The notes: generated by a model not told the origin, from the sequence alone. 9,030 bases of DNA from Bacteroidales bacterium (GCA_003451785.1 DMJL01000082.1:1-9030), one strand, 5' to 3'. Counted from the first letter of the stretch, positions 1 to 6,723 are shown. Numbers and translations: made by a program.

Positions 1-378
1 CTACAAAAGATTGAGCAATCGGGGAAGAAAAATCTTGATGCCCACAATAGCGGCTGCAATGGAAAAAACAAGCACCGCCCCTGCCGCCAAATCCTTTATT
101 TTCATCACTTTTTCATGCTTTTCAGGAGATACAAAATCCAAAAAATTCTCCAAAGCACTATTAATTGCCTCCAGGGCTAGCACCAACCCAATGCAGATGA
201 TTACAGCAATCCATTCCCATTCTTCTATCCTGAAAATGAAACCTGCGGCCACAACAGCAATCATAACCACAATATGAATGCGGTAGTTATGTTCTTCCTT
301 TAGCAAATGCCAAAGCCCCCGAAAGGCATATTCGAAGCTCTTGATCCTTGCTTTAATCGAAAAGGGTTTTTGTTTCAT
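1..378 (-). CDS. dgkA: Diacylglycerol kinase family protein (DgkA-like; probable undecaprenol or diacylglycerol kinase)
   Basis: This small integral membrane kinase would phosphorylate diacylglycerol or undecaprenol at the inner membrane, recycling lipid carriers for envelope synthesis. The 125-residue product has the family layout: an amphipathic N-terminus with KSFEYAFRGL (13-22), an EEHN segment (28-31) holding the first acidic catalytic position, three hydrophobic helices (about 36-50, 55-72, 98-118), the signature LEAINSALENFLD (69-81, key E70, N73, E77) and KIKDLAAGAV (93-102, D96). Length is normal. I chose the ATG at 376-378 because the protein then begins MKQKPFSIKARIKSF, as relatives do. 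An in-frame ATG at 403-405 and TTG at 406-408 would add 9-10 residues and cannot be excluded, since the predicted transcript starts near 421. It is transcribed divergently from the exporter gene at 541. Substrate choice between diacylglycerol and undecaprenol cannot be read from sequence. Confidence 0.9.
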   Translation of the reverse strand: MKQKPFSIKARIKSFEYAFRGLWHLLKEEHNYRIHIVVMIAVVAAGFIFRIEEWEWIAVIICIGLVLALEAINSALENFLDFVSPEKHEKVMKIKDLAAGAVLVFSIAAAIVGIKIFLPRLLNLL

Positions 379-427
379 TTTTCTGATTTTCAAGCGATGC
401 CCCATCAAATTTGCTACTGCATCATTG

Positions 428-435
428 CAAATGTA
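428..435 (-). promoter_or_regulatory. Bacteroidota-type -7 element of dgkA
   Basis: Read on the minus strand this is TACATTTG, an exact match to the Bacteroidota TAnnTTTG element. It would start transcription near 421, leaving a leader of about 16 nt to the ATG at 405 or 43 nt to the ATG at 378. I do not see a matching TTTG -33 element 19-21 bp upstream, so the call rests on the -7 element and its position. Confidence 0.5.
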
Positions 436-508
436 ATGCTTTGCTACTAATTGCGAAGACGAGCTTTTTTAACTAAAGTGCTATCAACATCGTGCGGGTG
501 TTTTTGGT

Positions 509-516
509 TACCTTTG
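509..516 (+). promoter_or_regulatory. Bacteroidota-type -7 element of the EamA exporter gene
   Basis: TACCTTTG is an exact TAnnTTTG match 24 nt before the ATG at 541, predicting a start near 522. No clear -33 TTTG is visible. Because it falls inside a possible upstream TTG-initiated extension (451-540), it argues that translation begins at 541 or 547 rather than at 451. Confidence 0.5.
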
Positions 517-540
517 CGGGATATTTTTTTCCACGGTAAT

Positions 541-1422
541 ATGGGCATGAAGATTGGCGCAAAAGAATGGGCAGCATTGGTGTTTTTGATGCTTGTTTGG
601 GGCAGTTCGTTCATTTTGGTAAAAAGGGGGTTGGAGTCGTTTTCGGGCATGGAGTTGGGCGCATTGCGCATTGTAATCACCTTCGCAATTTTGCTTCCTT
701 TTGCAATCACTCGGATTCGCAAGGTTCCTATGGCAAGTTTAAAGTTTTTTGCAATTACAGGTTTGATTGGCAGCGGCATTCCCCCGTTCTTGTTTGGTAT
801 CGCACAAATGCACATTGATAGTTTTTTGGCGGGTGTGCTTAATGCGCTCACACCATTATTTACTCTTGTTATAGGAGTTGCATTTTTTCGGGCTAAGGCT
901 TCCATACTCAATGTGGTAGGTGTGCTTTTAGCACTTGCCGGAGCTGCCGGTCTTCTTATGAGCGTGCACAACCCACAGCTCGGCAACGGCATACTTTATG
1001 GTTTGCTGGTGGTGGTTGCAACGGTGATGTACGCACTGAATATGAACATTATTAAAAAACACCTTGCCTCTTTTGACCCACTCACCATCACATCGCTCAT
1101 GTTTGCAAGTATCGGCATTCCGGCAACCATATATCTTTTTGCCCAATCCGGATTTGTTGCAACCATGCAAAGCAATCCGCAGGCATGGATAAGCTTTGGA
1201 TATGTTGCCATACTGGCAATATTCGGTTCAGCGATAAGCATGGTGGTGCACAATTGGCTCATACATAGAACTTCTGCACTGTTTGCATCTACAGTAACCT
1301 ATATGATGCCCATTGTGAGTATTGCTTGGGGTATTGCCGATGGCGAATTGTTCCTATTGGGATATTTCCTTTGGATTGCGCTGATTCTACTTGGAGTTTA
1401 CCTTACTAATAAGGTACGGTAG
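541..1422 (+). CDS. EamA/DMT-superfamily transporter (RhaT/YdcZ-like drug or metabolite exporter)
   Basis: This is an inner-membrane permease of the drug/metabolite transporter superfamily, with two tandem EamA halves of five helices each. The 293-residue product shows about ten hydrophobic segments (roughly 10-29, 37-56, 66-85, 93-112, 119-141, 149-167, 181-200, 215-236, 246-266, 270-288). The first half has the typical WGSSFILVKRGLESF opening (20-34), an ALRI motif (41-44) and NALTPLFT (101-108). The second half has the equivalent VTYMMPIVSIAWG (252-264). The reading frame is open back to a TTG at 451, but those 30 residues are Cys/Arg-rich, unlike the family N-terminus, and contain the likely promoter. 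I therefore start at ATG 541, with ATG 547 equally possible. It stands alone, divergent from dgkA. The substrate cannot be predicted; amino acids, metabolites or drugs are all seen in the family. Confidence 0.88.
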   Translation: MGMKIGAKEWAALVFLMLVWGSSFILVKRGLESFSGMELGALRIVITFAILLPFAITRIRKVPMASLKFFAITGLIGSGIPPFLFGIAQMHIDSFLAGVLNALTPLFTLVIGVAFFRAKASILNVVGVLLALAGAAGLLMSVHNPQLGNGILYGLLVVVATVMYALNMNIIKKHLASFDPLTITSLMFASIGIPATIYLFAQSGFVATMQSNPQAWISFGYVAILAIFGSAISMVVHNWLIHRTSALFASTVTYMMPIVSIAWGIADGELFLLGYFLWIALILLGVYLTNKVR

Positions 1423-2230
1423 GCGCATCCAAATAAACTTCGAGCAGAATTACTCAAACTGCAGACCGCACAAAACACACGGAACTTCCACCCTACATTC
1501 CAACTAAACAGTGCCACACCTTGGATTGGTGAATTGCATCTCGTGGAGTGCCCTACTCATCATGAGAACAAGATATTTTAACTTCTTGGATGACTACATT
1601 TTGCTTGGATTAGCTTATCAGTGTGGGGAATAAATACTTCGAAAAACTCAATAAACATGTTTTAATAAACTCATTACTCAAAATTCGATTGCTATATTCA
1701 TTCGTGCGGTTAAAAGCCTATGCTTTACCCACCTTGCACCCTAAAACGGTTAAGTAATTGAAAATGTGTGGAGTTCTCTTCCACAAATTCTTTAATATGT
1801 ACAACAAATTTTAGTAAATACAGGTGGTTTTAGAGTAATTGAAAATATTTTGCAAAAATGTTTTAATAATTGCTCAAAAGTAATTTCCTCATTCTTGCTA
1901 CAACAAGTAGATATCAAATCACATCACTGTTGTAGCATTGCCCTTGCCAACATATAGCTCAGCCCACAAATAATTTTAACCAAAAATAATTTCAATTTAG
2001 TAATTGGATTTTTGATTTTTCGGCAGTTTGCTGAAAGTTGGGGTAATTGCATCGGTATGAATTTCGACCAAAGGAAACGACAAAAGCCTGAAAGTTTCAG
2101 CCATGTTATAGCTTAATCATTTTCATACAGATAAAAATGATGCAAAAATTTAGCAATAGTTAACTTTTGCATGGCAACTATGCAGGGTTTTTCTGTTGAT
2201 TTTGTGCTAAATATTAAATTTTCATTTTGC
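1423..2230. other. Long gene-free AT-rich intergenic stretch
   Basis: About 800 bases without a convincing reading frame on either strand lie between the exporter and the rplU promoter. The sequence is AT-rich with frequent stops. Visible structure: a perfect 10-bp inverted repeat (1896-1905 and 1928-1937), a 6-bp hairpin TGTGGA/TCCACA (1767-1785), the 12-mer ATGTTTTAATAA occurring twice (1657-1668 and 1858-1869), each followed within 15 nt by CTCAAAA, and the 12-mer GTAATTGAAAAT occurring twice (starting about 1754 and 1835). No clear terminator follows the exporter gene. It could hold an unrecognised small RNA or decayed gene; I cannot identify one. Confidence 0.6.
1896..1937. repeat. 10-bp perfect inverted repeat in intergenic DNA
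   Basis: TGCTACAACA at 1896-1905 is repeated as its exact reverse complement TGTTGTAGCA at 1928-1937, with a 22-nt spacer. It could be a stem-loop in an RNA or a dyad for a DNA-binding protein. It lacks a T-tract on either side, so it is not a standard intrinsic terminator, and it lies about 300 bp from the rplU promoter. The function is unknown. Confidence 0.55.
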
Positions 2231-2262
2231 TTTTGCACAATAAAAATTTCTTTCTATCTTTG
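2231..2262 (+). promoter_or_regulatory. rplU-rpmA promoter (Bacteroidota -33/-7 type)
   Basis: TTTTG at 2231-2235 and TATCTTTG at 2255-2262 are separated by 19 bp, matching the Bacteroidota primary sigma consensus TTTG-N19-21-TAnnTTTG. Transcription should begin near 2268, giving a leader of about 35 nt before the rplU ATG. This is the best promoter in the window, as expected for ribosomal protein genes. Confidence 0.8.
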
Positions 2263-2303
2263 CACCCCAATATCGGAAGTAACTTATTCAAATCAGGGTA
2301 AAT

Positions 2304-2615
2304 ATGTACGCAATCATTGAAATAGGCGGCCAGCAATTCAAAATCGCCAGAAACCAGAAGTTGTATGTAAATTTAATAAACAGCAATGCTGGTACAGAGT
2401 TTGAAATAAACAAGGTGTTGTTGCTGTCGGATGGCGAAAAAGTTCAGGTGGGAGCCCCCCTTCTCGAAGGTGCCAAAGTAAAAGCCAAAGTGCTTGGACA
2501 TGTGAAGGCAGATACCATTTTGGTGTTTAAGAAGAAAAGAAGAAAGGGATACCAAAAGATGAATGGCCACAGGCAGCCCCTTACCCAAATCCAGATTGAA
2601 GAGATTCTGGCATAA
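2304..2615 (+). CDS. rplU: 50S ribosomal protein L21 (bL21)
   Basis: A large-subunit ribosomal protein that binds 23S rRNA. The 103-residue product is the usual family length and starts with the typical MYAIIEIGGQQFKIA (1-15). The C-terminal half has the conserved ILVFKKKRRKGYQKMNGHRQ stretch (72-91), the basic RNA-binding signature of bL21. The ATG is certain because the family begins exactly here. It is the first gene of the rplU-rpmA unit, with rpmA beginning 29 nt after its stop, an arrangement conserved across many bacteria. It is transcribed from the strong promoter at 2231-2262. Confidence 0.98.
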   Translation: MYAIIEIGGQQFKIARNQKLYVNLINSNAGTEFEINKVLLLSDGEKVQVGAPLLEGAKVKAKVLGHVKADTILVFKKKRRKGYQKMNGHRQPLTQIQIEEILA

Positions 2616-2644
2616 CGCATTGCTAACATTAAAAAGATTATAAA

Positions 2645-2908
2645 ATGGCACACAAGAAAGGAGTAGGTAGCTCACGCAACGGCCGCGAGTCGCATAGCAA
2701 GCGCCTCGGCGTAAAAGTATTTGGCGGCCAATTGGCTGTAGCCGGAAACATCATCGTTAGACAAAGAGGCACGGTGCATTATGCTGGCGAAAATGTAGGA
2801 ATGGGAAAAGACCATACTTTGTTTGCATTGGCAAATGGCAAGGTAGTTTTCAAAACGAAAGCCGGTCAAAGGTCATTCGTATCGGTGGAGCCAATCGTAG
2901 AGGCATAA
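2645..2908 (+). CDS. rpmA: 50S ribosomal protein L27 (bL27)
   Basis: A ribosomal protein whose flexible N-terminus reaches towards the peptidyl-transferase centre. The 87-residue product opens MAHKKGVGSSRNGRESHSKR (1-20), then has the conserved LGVKVFGGQ (21-29) and GNIIVRQRGT (34-43) blocks, with KDHTLFALANGKVVF further on (55-69). It begins directly with the mature AHKKG sequence, so it lacks the cleavable N-terminal extension found in Firmicutes. It follows rplU by 29 nt in the same transcript, which ends at the hairpin just downstream (2928-2954). Confidence 0.98.
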   Translation: MAHKKGVGSSRNGRESHSKRLGVKVFGGQLAVAGNIIVRQRGTVHYAGENVGMGKDHTLFALANGKVVFKTKAGQRSFVSVEPIVEA

Positions 2909-2927
2909 CGCCGGCATTAAAAGTTTT

Positions 2928-2954
2928 AAAGTCCTGCCTATGCAGGATTTTTTT
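2928..2954 (+). terminator. Intrinsic terminator after rpmA
   Basis: TCCTGC (2932-2937), loop CTAT, GCAGGA (2942-2947), then a run of seven T. The stem is extended by a G-T and A-T pairs at its base. It lies 20 nt after the rpmA stop and separates the ribosomal operon from the tRNA gene. Confidence 0.85.
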
Positions 2955-2975
2955 ATTTGGGTGCATTCACACTAC

Positions 2976-3062
2976 GGAGAGATGCCAGAGCGGTCGAATG
3001 GGGCGGTCTCGAAAACCGTTGTCCGCATTAGCGGACCCAGGGTTCGAATCCCTGTCTCTCCG
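2976..3062 (+). tRNA. tRNA-Ser (anticodon CGA)
   Basis: A full class II cloverleaf can be folded by eye. The acceptor stem is GGAGAGA (2976-2982) with TCTCTCC (3055-3061), all seven pairs formed, and the discriminator is G3062. The anticodon stem is 3003-3007 with 3015-3019, around a seven-base loop with anticodon CGA at 3010-3012, reading UCG. The long variable arm is a six-pair hairpin, GTCCGC/GCGGAC with loop ATTA (3021-3036), the hallmark of tRNA-Ser. The T arm is CAGGG/CCCTG around TTCGAAT (3038-3054). The 3' CCA is not encoded (the DNA reads GCAT), so it must be added by nucleotidyltransferase. The gene sits between two terminators, 148 nt upstream of serS. Confidence 0.97.
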
Positions 3063-3077
3063 CATAATAAAATACAG

Positions 3078-3102
3078 AAAGCCCTACATTGGGCTTTTTT
3101 TT
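3078..3102 (+). terminator. Intrinsic terminator after tRNA-Ser
   Basis: AAAGCCC (3078-3084), a six-base loop TACATT, GGGCTTT (3091-3097) and an uninterrupted T run to 3102. It would end the tRNA transcript 16 nt after the mature 3' end and insulate serS from it. Confidence 0.88.
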
Positions 3103-3210
3103 GTTATCGCCTTTCGAAAAAAGGCCTACCTGCGTTTTATGTCTTTGTGAGAAAATGGGAGTGTAGCCTATTTCTTGCTAATTTCGCTTGTTTTAATCTA
3201 TTATCATACC

Positions 3211-4482
3211 ATGCTCGAAATATCCTTTGTAAGAAATGAGGCAGCCCAAGTGGTTAGCCGCCTAAAGATAAAAAACTTCGATGCTTCCATGCTTGTAGAG
3301 CAAATAATTGCTGTAGATGTTCGGCGCAGAAATATCCAAAAATCATTAGACGAAACTCTTGCCCAAAGTAACCAACTTGCCCGCGAAATAGGCACCCTTT
3401 ACAAACAAGGCAAACAATCGGAAGCCGACCTTTTGAAAACCCGCACATCAGAATTGAAGAACCTATCTAAATCGCTACAAGATGATATGGATGCTTGCTC
3501 CTTGGAGCAAGAGAAACTCTTGGTTTTGTTGCCCAACCTGCCACATGAGGGTGTTCCTGCCGGAAAATCGTCAACCGACAATGAAGTAATGCTCTCCGAA
3601 GGCAAAATTCCCCAATTGTCCGAGAACGCTCTACCCCATTGGGAATTAGCAAAAAAATACGATCTGATTGATTTTGAGTGTGGTTCTAAGATAAGCGGAG
3701 CGGGTTTTCCGGTGTATAAAGGCAAAGGTGCCCGTTTGCAAAGGGCACTTATCGCATTTTTTCTCGATGAGGCGGTTGCAGCCGGATATACAGAGTATCA
3801 GCCGCCTTTGCTTGTAAACGAGGCATCGGCTTACGCTACGGGGCAGTTGCCCGACAAAGACGGACAGATGTACCATGCCACAGTGGATAATCTGTATTTG
3901 ATTCCTACGGCAGAAGTGCCCATTACCAATATCTTCCGCGATATGATTTTGCGCTCAGATGAGCTACCTGCAAAATGCACTGCATACTCAGCATGCTTCA
4001 GGCGCGAAGCCGGCTCTTATGGCAAGGATGTGCGGGGTTTAAACAGATTGCACCAATTCGACAAGGTAGAGATTGTGCAAGTTGTGCAACCCCACAATAG
4101 CTATATCGTACTCGAAGAAATGGCAATGCATGTAACGGGTCTAATCCGCAAACTGGAGTTGCCATTCAGAATGCTGAAATTATGTGGCGGAGATATGAGC
4201 TTTGCATCTGCACTTACCTACGATATGGAAGTGTATTCTGCAGCCCAGGAGCGTTGGTTGGAGGTAAGTTCGGTTTCTAATTTTGCAACATTCCAATCCA
4301 ATCGCATGAAGTTGCGGGTGCGTACCCCCGATGGAAAATTGACATTGGCGCACACACTCAACGGCAGTGCGCTGGCATTGCCCAGGATTGTGGCAGCCCT
4401 ACTCGAGAATCATCAGGAAAAGGATGGAATAAGAATCCCCAAAGCTCTGCAGCCCTACACGGGATTTGATTTTATTGGATAA
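3211..4482 (+). CDS. serS: Seryl-tRNA synthetase (SerRS)
   Basis: A cytoplasmic class II aminoacyl-tRNA synthetase that charges tRNA-Ser (and tRNA-Sec where present) with serine. The 423-residue product has normal length. Residues about 1-105 are the N-terminal coiled-coil arm that grips the long variable arm of tRNA-Ser. The catalytic core shows TAEVP (233-237), motif 2 FRREAGSYGKDVRGL (263-277) with HQFDKVE (281-287), the FASALTYDMEVY segment (331-342), SSVSNFATFQSNR (353-365) and motif 3 HTLNGSALALPRIVAALLEN (381-400) with the class II arginine R392. I chose ATG 3211 because the family begins MLEISFVRNE; an in-frame TTG at 3175 would add 12 hydrophobic residues with no counterpart. It has no clear promoter: TTTG at 3144-3147 with TATTTCTTG at 3169-3177 is a one-base-off candidate. 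It is convergent with the next gene. Confidence 0.97.
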   Translation: MLEISFVRNEAAQVVSRLKIKNFDASMLVEQIIAVDVRRRNIQKSLDETLAQSNQLAREIGTLYKQGKQSEADLLKTRTSELKNLSKSLQDDMDACSLEQEKLLVLLPNLPHEGVPAGKSSTDNEVMLSEGKIPQLSENALPHWELAKKYDLIDFECGSKISGAGFPVYKGKGARLQRALIAFFLDEAVAAGYTEYQPPLLVNEASAYATGQLPDKDGQMYHATVDNLYLIPTAEVPITNIFRDMILRSDELPAKCTAYSACFRREAGSYGKDVRGLNRLHQFDKVEIVQVVQPHNSYIVLEEMAMHVTGLIRKLELPFRMLKLCGGDMSFASALTYDMEVYSAAQERWLEVSSVSNFATFQSNRMKLRVRTPDGKLTLAHTLNGSALALPRIVAALLENHQEKDGIRIPKALQPYTGFDFIG

Positions 4483-4900
4483 TTGCTTTCTTCTCCGCTA
4501 AAAACGCAAATACATTTAGACCGAAGCTGTAAGCATTTATTAAACCCCAAGATATTCACACCGATGAATGTTTGAGGTAGTGGCTGTAAACTGGCATTTG
4601 CATTGTAGTTTTACAAGTTCATAATTTCTCCATTGCCCGCACAAAGGAGATCGAAGAGTATTTTATGCGAACTGCTATTTGCATGAGATTCATAGTGTAT
4701 TGCATTCAAACCATTATCTCAAATGGTGTATAATCGCAAATGCGCCGTTTTCCTAACTTTCTTCAAAAACTTATAATGAACTTTTCGGTATTTTGACTTG
4801 GGGCGAGTAGAACCAAAGGTATTTGAATGGTGGATATTAGATGGATAAAGATCATCTATCATTGATGATTCACCTGTGAATTACATATTGTTTGTAAAGG
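4483..4900. other. Gene-free convergent intergenic region
   Basis: About 420 bases between the 3' ends of serS and the DUF1858 gene. I find no reading frame of note and no convincing terminator with a T-tract for either side. Small dyads are present: ACCATT/AATGGT (4710-4727), ATCATC/GATGAT (4851-4869) and ATTCAC-CT-GTGAAT (4868-4881). The last two overlap and lie 20-50 nt beyond the stop of the minus-strand operon, so they could help end its transcript. Confidence 0.5.
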
Positions 4901-5428
4901 CTAATCTAGTGACTTTTTGAAATAAACGACATACAACTCTTCCGATTCTTTTTTTAACCAATGCTGAAAATCGAGACTTAACGATTTGTCTATCAAAGGT
5001 GCAGGGACAAATGGTGCTATCACCTTATAAATAGAATTATCTGGCAAATGAATTAAATCTGAAATTACTTTGTTTACTGGCAGCTCACCAGCATTCAGCA
5101 TTTCTCTAATATCACATTCCGCCGCGATCTTGTTCACATCAAACCAATCAGGTTGACCGATGTTGTAAATTGTTTCGCCACCAAACTCTATAGAGTCCTG
5201 CCCAACTTCTTTCCTGAGGAGATTCAACAAGTCTTCAACTTTCACATTTCCAACAGTTGCGACCTGTTGCAAAGTGGCAATTTTGGCAACAGTTTTTCGA
5301 ATTATAGGGTTTTTTAATTTTTTGAATGCTGGAACATAATTAATCAAAACCTCCTCCAAATGCGGGTAGACCTCGATTAATTGCAAAACCTTTGTCTTGG
5401 GGCTGATTACTATTTTGTGAGGTTCCAT
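4901..5428 (-). CDS. DUF1858-DUF2249 domain protein, partner of the hemerythrin-PAS protein
   Basis: A 175-residue soluble protein of unknown reaction. Residues about 7-75 resemble DUF1858: a helical segment opening VISPKTKVLQLIEVYPHLEEV (split at 7-27) followed by FKKLKNPIIRKTVAKIATLQ (35-54) and VEDLLNLLRKE (64-74). The same helical type is found at the N-terminus of the ScdA/Ric iron-sulfur repair proteins. Residues about 96-172 resemble DUF2249: FDVNKIAAECDIREM, then IYKVIAPFVPAPLID (133-147) and a closing strand LYVVYFKK (165-172). No cysteine ligand cluster is present; the only cysteine is C105. Its ATG lies 3 nt after the stop of the upstream hemerythrin gene, so the two are surely co-transcribed and probably co-translated. 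A role in sensing or repairing damage from oxygen or nitric oxide is inferred from domain company only. Confidence 0.8.
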   Translation of the reverse strand: MEPHKIVISPKTKVLQLIEVYPHLEEVLINYVPAFKKLKNPIIRKTVAKIATLQQVATVGNVKVEDLLNLLRKEVGQDSIEFGGETIYNIGQPDWFDVNKIAAECDIREMLNAGELPVNKVISDLIHLPDNSIYKVIAPFVPAPLIDKSLSLDFQHWLKKESEELYVVYFKKSLD

Positions 5429-5431
5429 AAC

Positions 5432-6667
5432 TTACTTCTTTGAGTATGATAAAATTCTTTGTTCGCCTTCAAGCTCTCGGTATCCTTGTATGTTTTGCGA
5501 CACTTCGAGAGTGCCAAGATACACTCCAACATCATTTCGTAATGCAAAATACATTATATGTATCATGTTGCCGCCCATATTTATCCAAAAGGGTGCTGAA
5601 TCTTCTTTACCGCTCTTGAAATCGTCAATTATCTTGTCAACAATATGTGCACTTGAAGGCGGATGACACAAACGAACATCTCTGTTAAGAATAGCACGAT
5701 TTCGCTGAAAAATCCTTTCTTTACCTTGAGAGAAATACTTTACTTTATCGTTTTTGTCCACAAATGTCATATCTAAGGGCAAATGATTCAAAATGGTCAA
5801 TAACTCTTCAACTGAGAAGTTACCTGAAGGCAATTGAATGTTCCCTGCTTTTTTATTCATTTCTGCAAGGGTCTCATCCTTCACCCATGCTGGCTTCCAT
5901 GCCTTTGGCGGGTCATAAAGGCAGTACCCTATATCCAACGATTGTTTTTCAATCTCGTACCAATCGGCCTCGGTCAGCTTATCCAATGTCATAGGGAACA
6001 GGATTTCCTCTTCCTTCTTTGTCATATCCATAACTTGCTTTATAGCGGGAAATAGAATAATTTGGGATGAAGCGATCACCTCATCAATTGATATATTTTC
6101 TGTTTGCAGCAACTCGATGCTTCCTTTAATTAGTTCGCGAATTTCATCGTGTTTTCCCCACATCACTTTAGGAGGTCCTGTGATGCCATAGTTTTCAAGA
6201 AATGGGAATATTAGGTACTCTTTCCTCAGGTAATGTTTGTCAACATCATAAAGGGCATTAAAAAAACCTCTGAGTTTTAAAACATCGGATTTAAAATCCC
6301 GCCGCTCGCCTGCAGAAATTTCTTCAATAAGGGTAGAAATTTTGGTTGCAAGGCTTTTCAATTCCAAATTTTCTTTTAACATTACTTCTATTGGATGCCC
6401 ATCGGGGACTTGCTTGGATGCAGAAAGATCGATGTTGCCATGCAAAACCGAACCATGAACATCACATAATTTAAGAACTTCTTCCTCCGGCAATCCCTCA
6501 TTGATTAATTCTTGTTCAACCTCAATCACCTCACCATAAGGTATTTGCTGAAGGCTCTCTTGCAATTCGAGTCGCACCTGATGTTCTGAATGCCCGCTAT
6601 GCAACTTCAGGATTAGCTCTTTGAGTTTCTTCTTCCTGTCTTCTGCGTTGTTTATAAGTTCACTCAT
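5432..6667 (-). CDS. DUF438-hemerythrin-PAS protein (putative non-haem iron gas or redox sensor)
   Basis: A 411-residue soluble protein with three domains. Residues 14-78 match DUF438: KKLKELILKLHSG, IPYGEVIEVEQELINEGLP and VLKLCDVHGSVLHG. Residues 90-230 form a hemerythrin-like four-helix domain, with possible iron ligands H91 (in GHPIEV), H145 and E150 (KHYLRKEYLIFPFLE), H173 (WGKHDEIREL) and E219-E221 (KKEEEILFPM). The position where classical hemerythrins have His before KEE is M215, a substitution I recall from DUF438 proteins. Residues 283-400 are a PAS fold with LDMTFVDKNDKVKYFS (298-313), LCHPPSS (333-339), APFWINMGG (358-366) and YLGTLEVSQN (383-392). There are no membrane segments, kinase or DNA-binding domain, so any signal must pass by protein contact, perhaps to the co-transcribed partner. 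Function in oxygen, NO or redox sensing is inferred. Confidence 0.86.
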   Translation of the reverse strand: MSELINNAEDRKKKLKELILKLHSGHSEHQVRLELQESLQQIPYGEVIEVEQELINEGLPEEEVLKLCDVHGSVLHGNIDLSASKQVPDGHPIEVMLKENLELKSLATKISTLIEEISAGERRDFKSDVLKLRGFFNALYDVDKHYLRKEYLIFPFLENYGITGPPKVMWGKHDEIRELIKGSIELLQTENISIDEVIASSQIILFPAIKQVMDMTKKEEEILFPMTLDKLTEADWYEIEKQSLDIGYCLYDPPKAWKPAWVKDETLAEMNKKAGNIQLPSGNFSVEELLTILNHLPLDMTFVDKNDKVKYFSQGKERIFQRNRAILNRDVRLCHPPSSAHIVDKIIDDFKSGKEDSAPFWINMGGNMIHIMYFALRNDVGVYLGTLEVSQNIQGYRELEGEQRILSYSKK

Positions 6668-6692
6668 GATTATAAATTTTTTGATAGGGTTA

Positions 6693-6723
6693 CAAAAGTA
6701 TTTTTTAAAAAAAATTAATGCAA
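6693..6723 (-). promoter_or_regulatory. Promoter of the hemerythrin-PAS operon
   Basis: On the minus strand TTG (6721-6723) is followed after 20 bp by TACTTTTG (6693-6700), an exact TAnnTTTG match. Transcription would begin near 6686, leaving a very short leader of about 19 nt to the ATG at 6667. The spacer is almost pure A/T. A loose TCCCAA/TTGGGA dyad (6724-6729 and 6764-6769) borders the -33 element, but it is too short to call an operator. Confidence 0.7.

Noticed and set aside
447..992. 181-codon minus-strand frame opposite the exporter gene
   Set aside because: It is antisense to a clear membrane-protein gene; its Pro/Asn/Lys-rich composition is the typical shadow of a hydrophobic coding strand.
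2168..2190. TGCAT/ATGCA hairpin followed by a short T-run upstream of rplU
   Set aside because: The stem is five pairs and the T-run only five; with no gene upstream within 700 bp, a terminator call is not justified.
2976..3062. tRNA-Ser as an integration (att) site
   Set aside because: No direct repeat of the tRNA 3' end was seen elsewhere in the window, and there are no integrase or phage genes.
3103..3210. T-box or other riboswitch in the serS leader
   Set aside because: No T-box sequence, specifier loop or alternative terminator/antiterminator pair is visible; the only terminator belongs to the tRNA.
2940..3239. 99-codon plus-strand frame with MPERSNGAVSKTVV-type protein
   Set aside because: This is the conceptual translation of tRNA-Ser, a well-known false protein. 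The cloverleaf at 2976-3062 explains the sequence, and the frame also spans two terminators.
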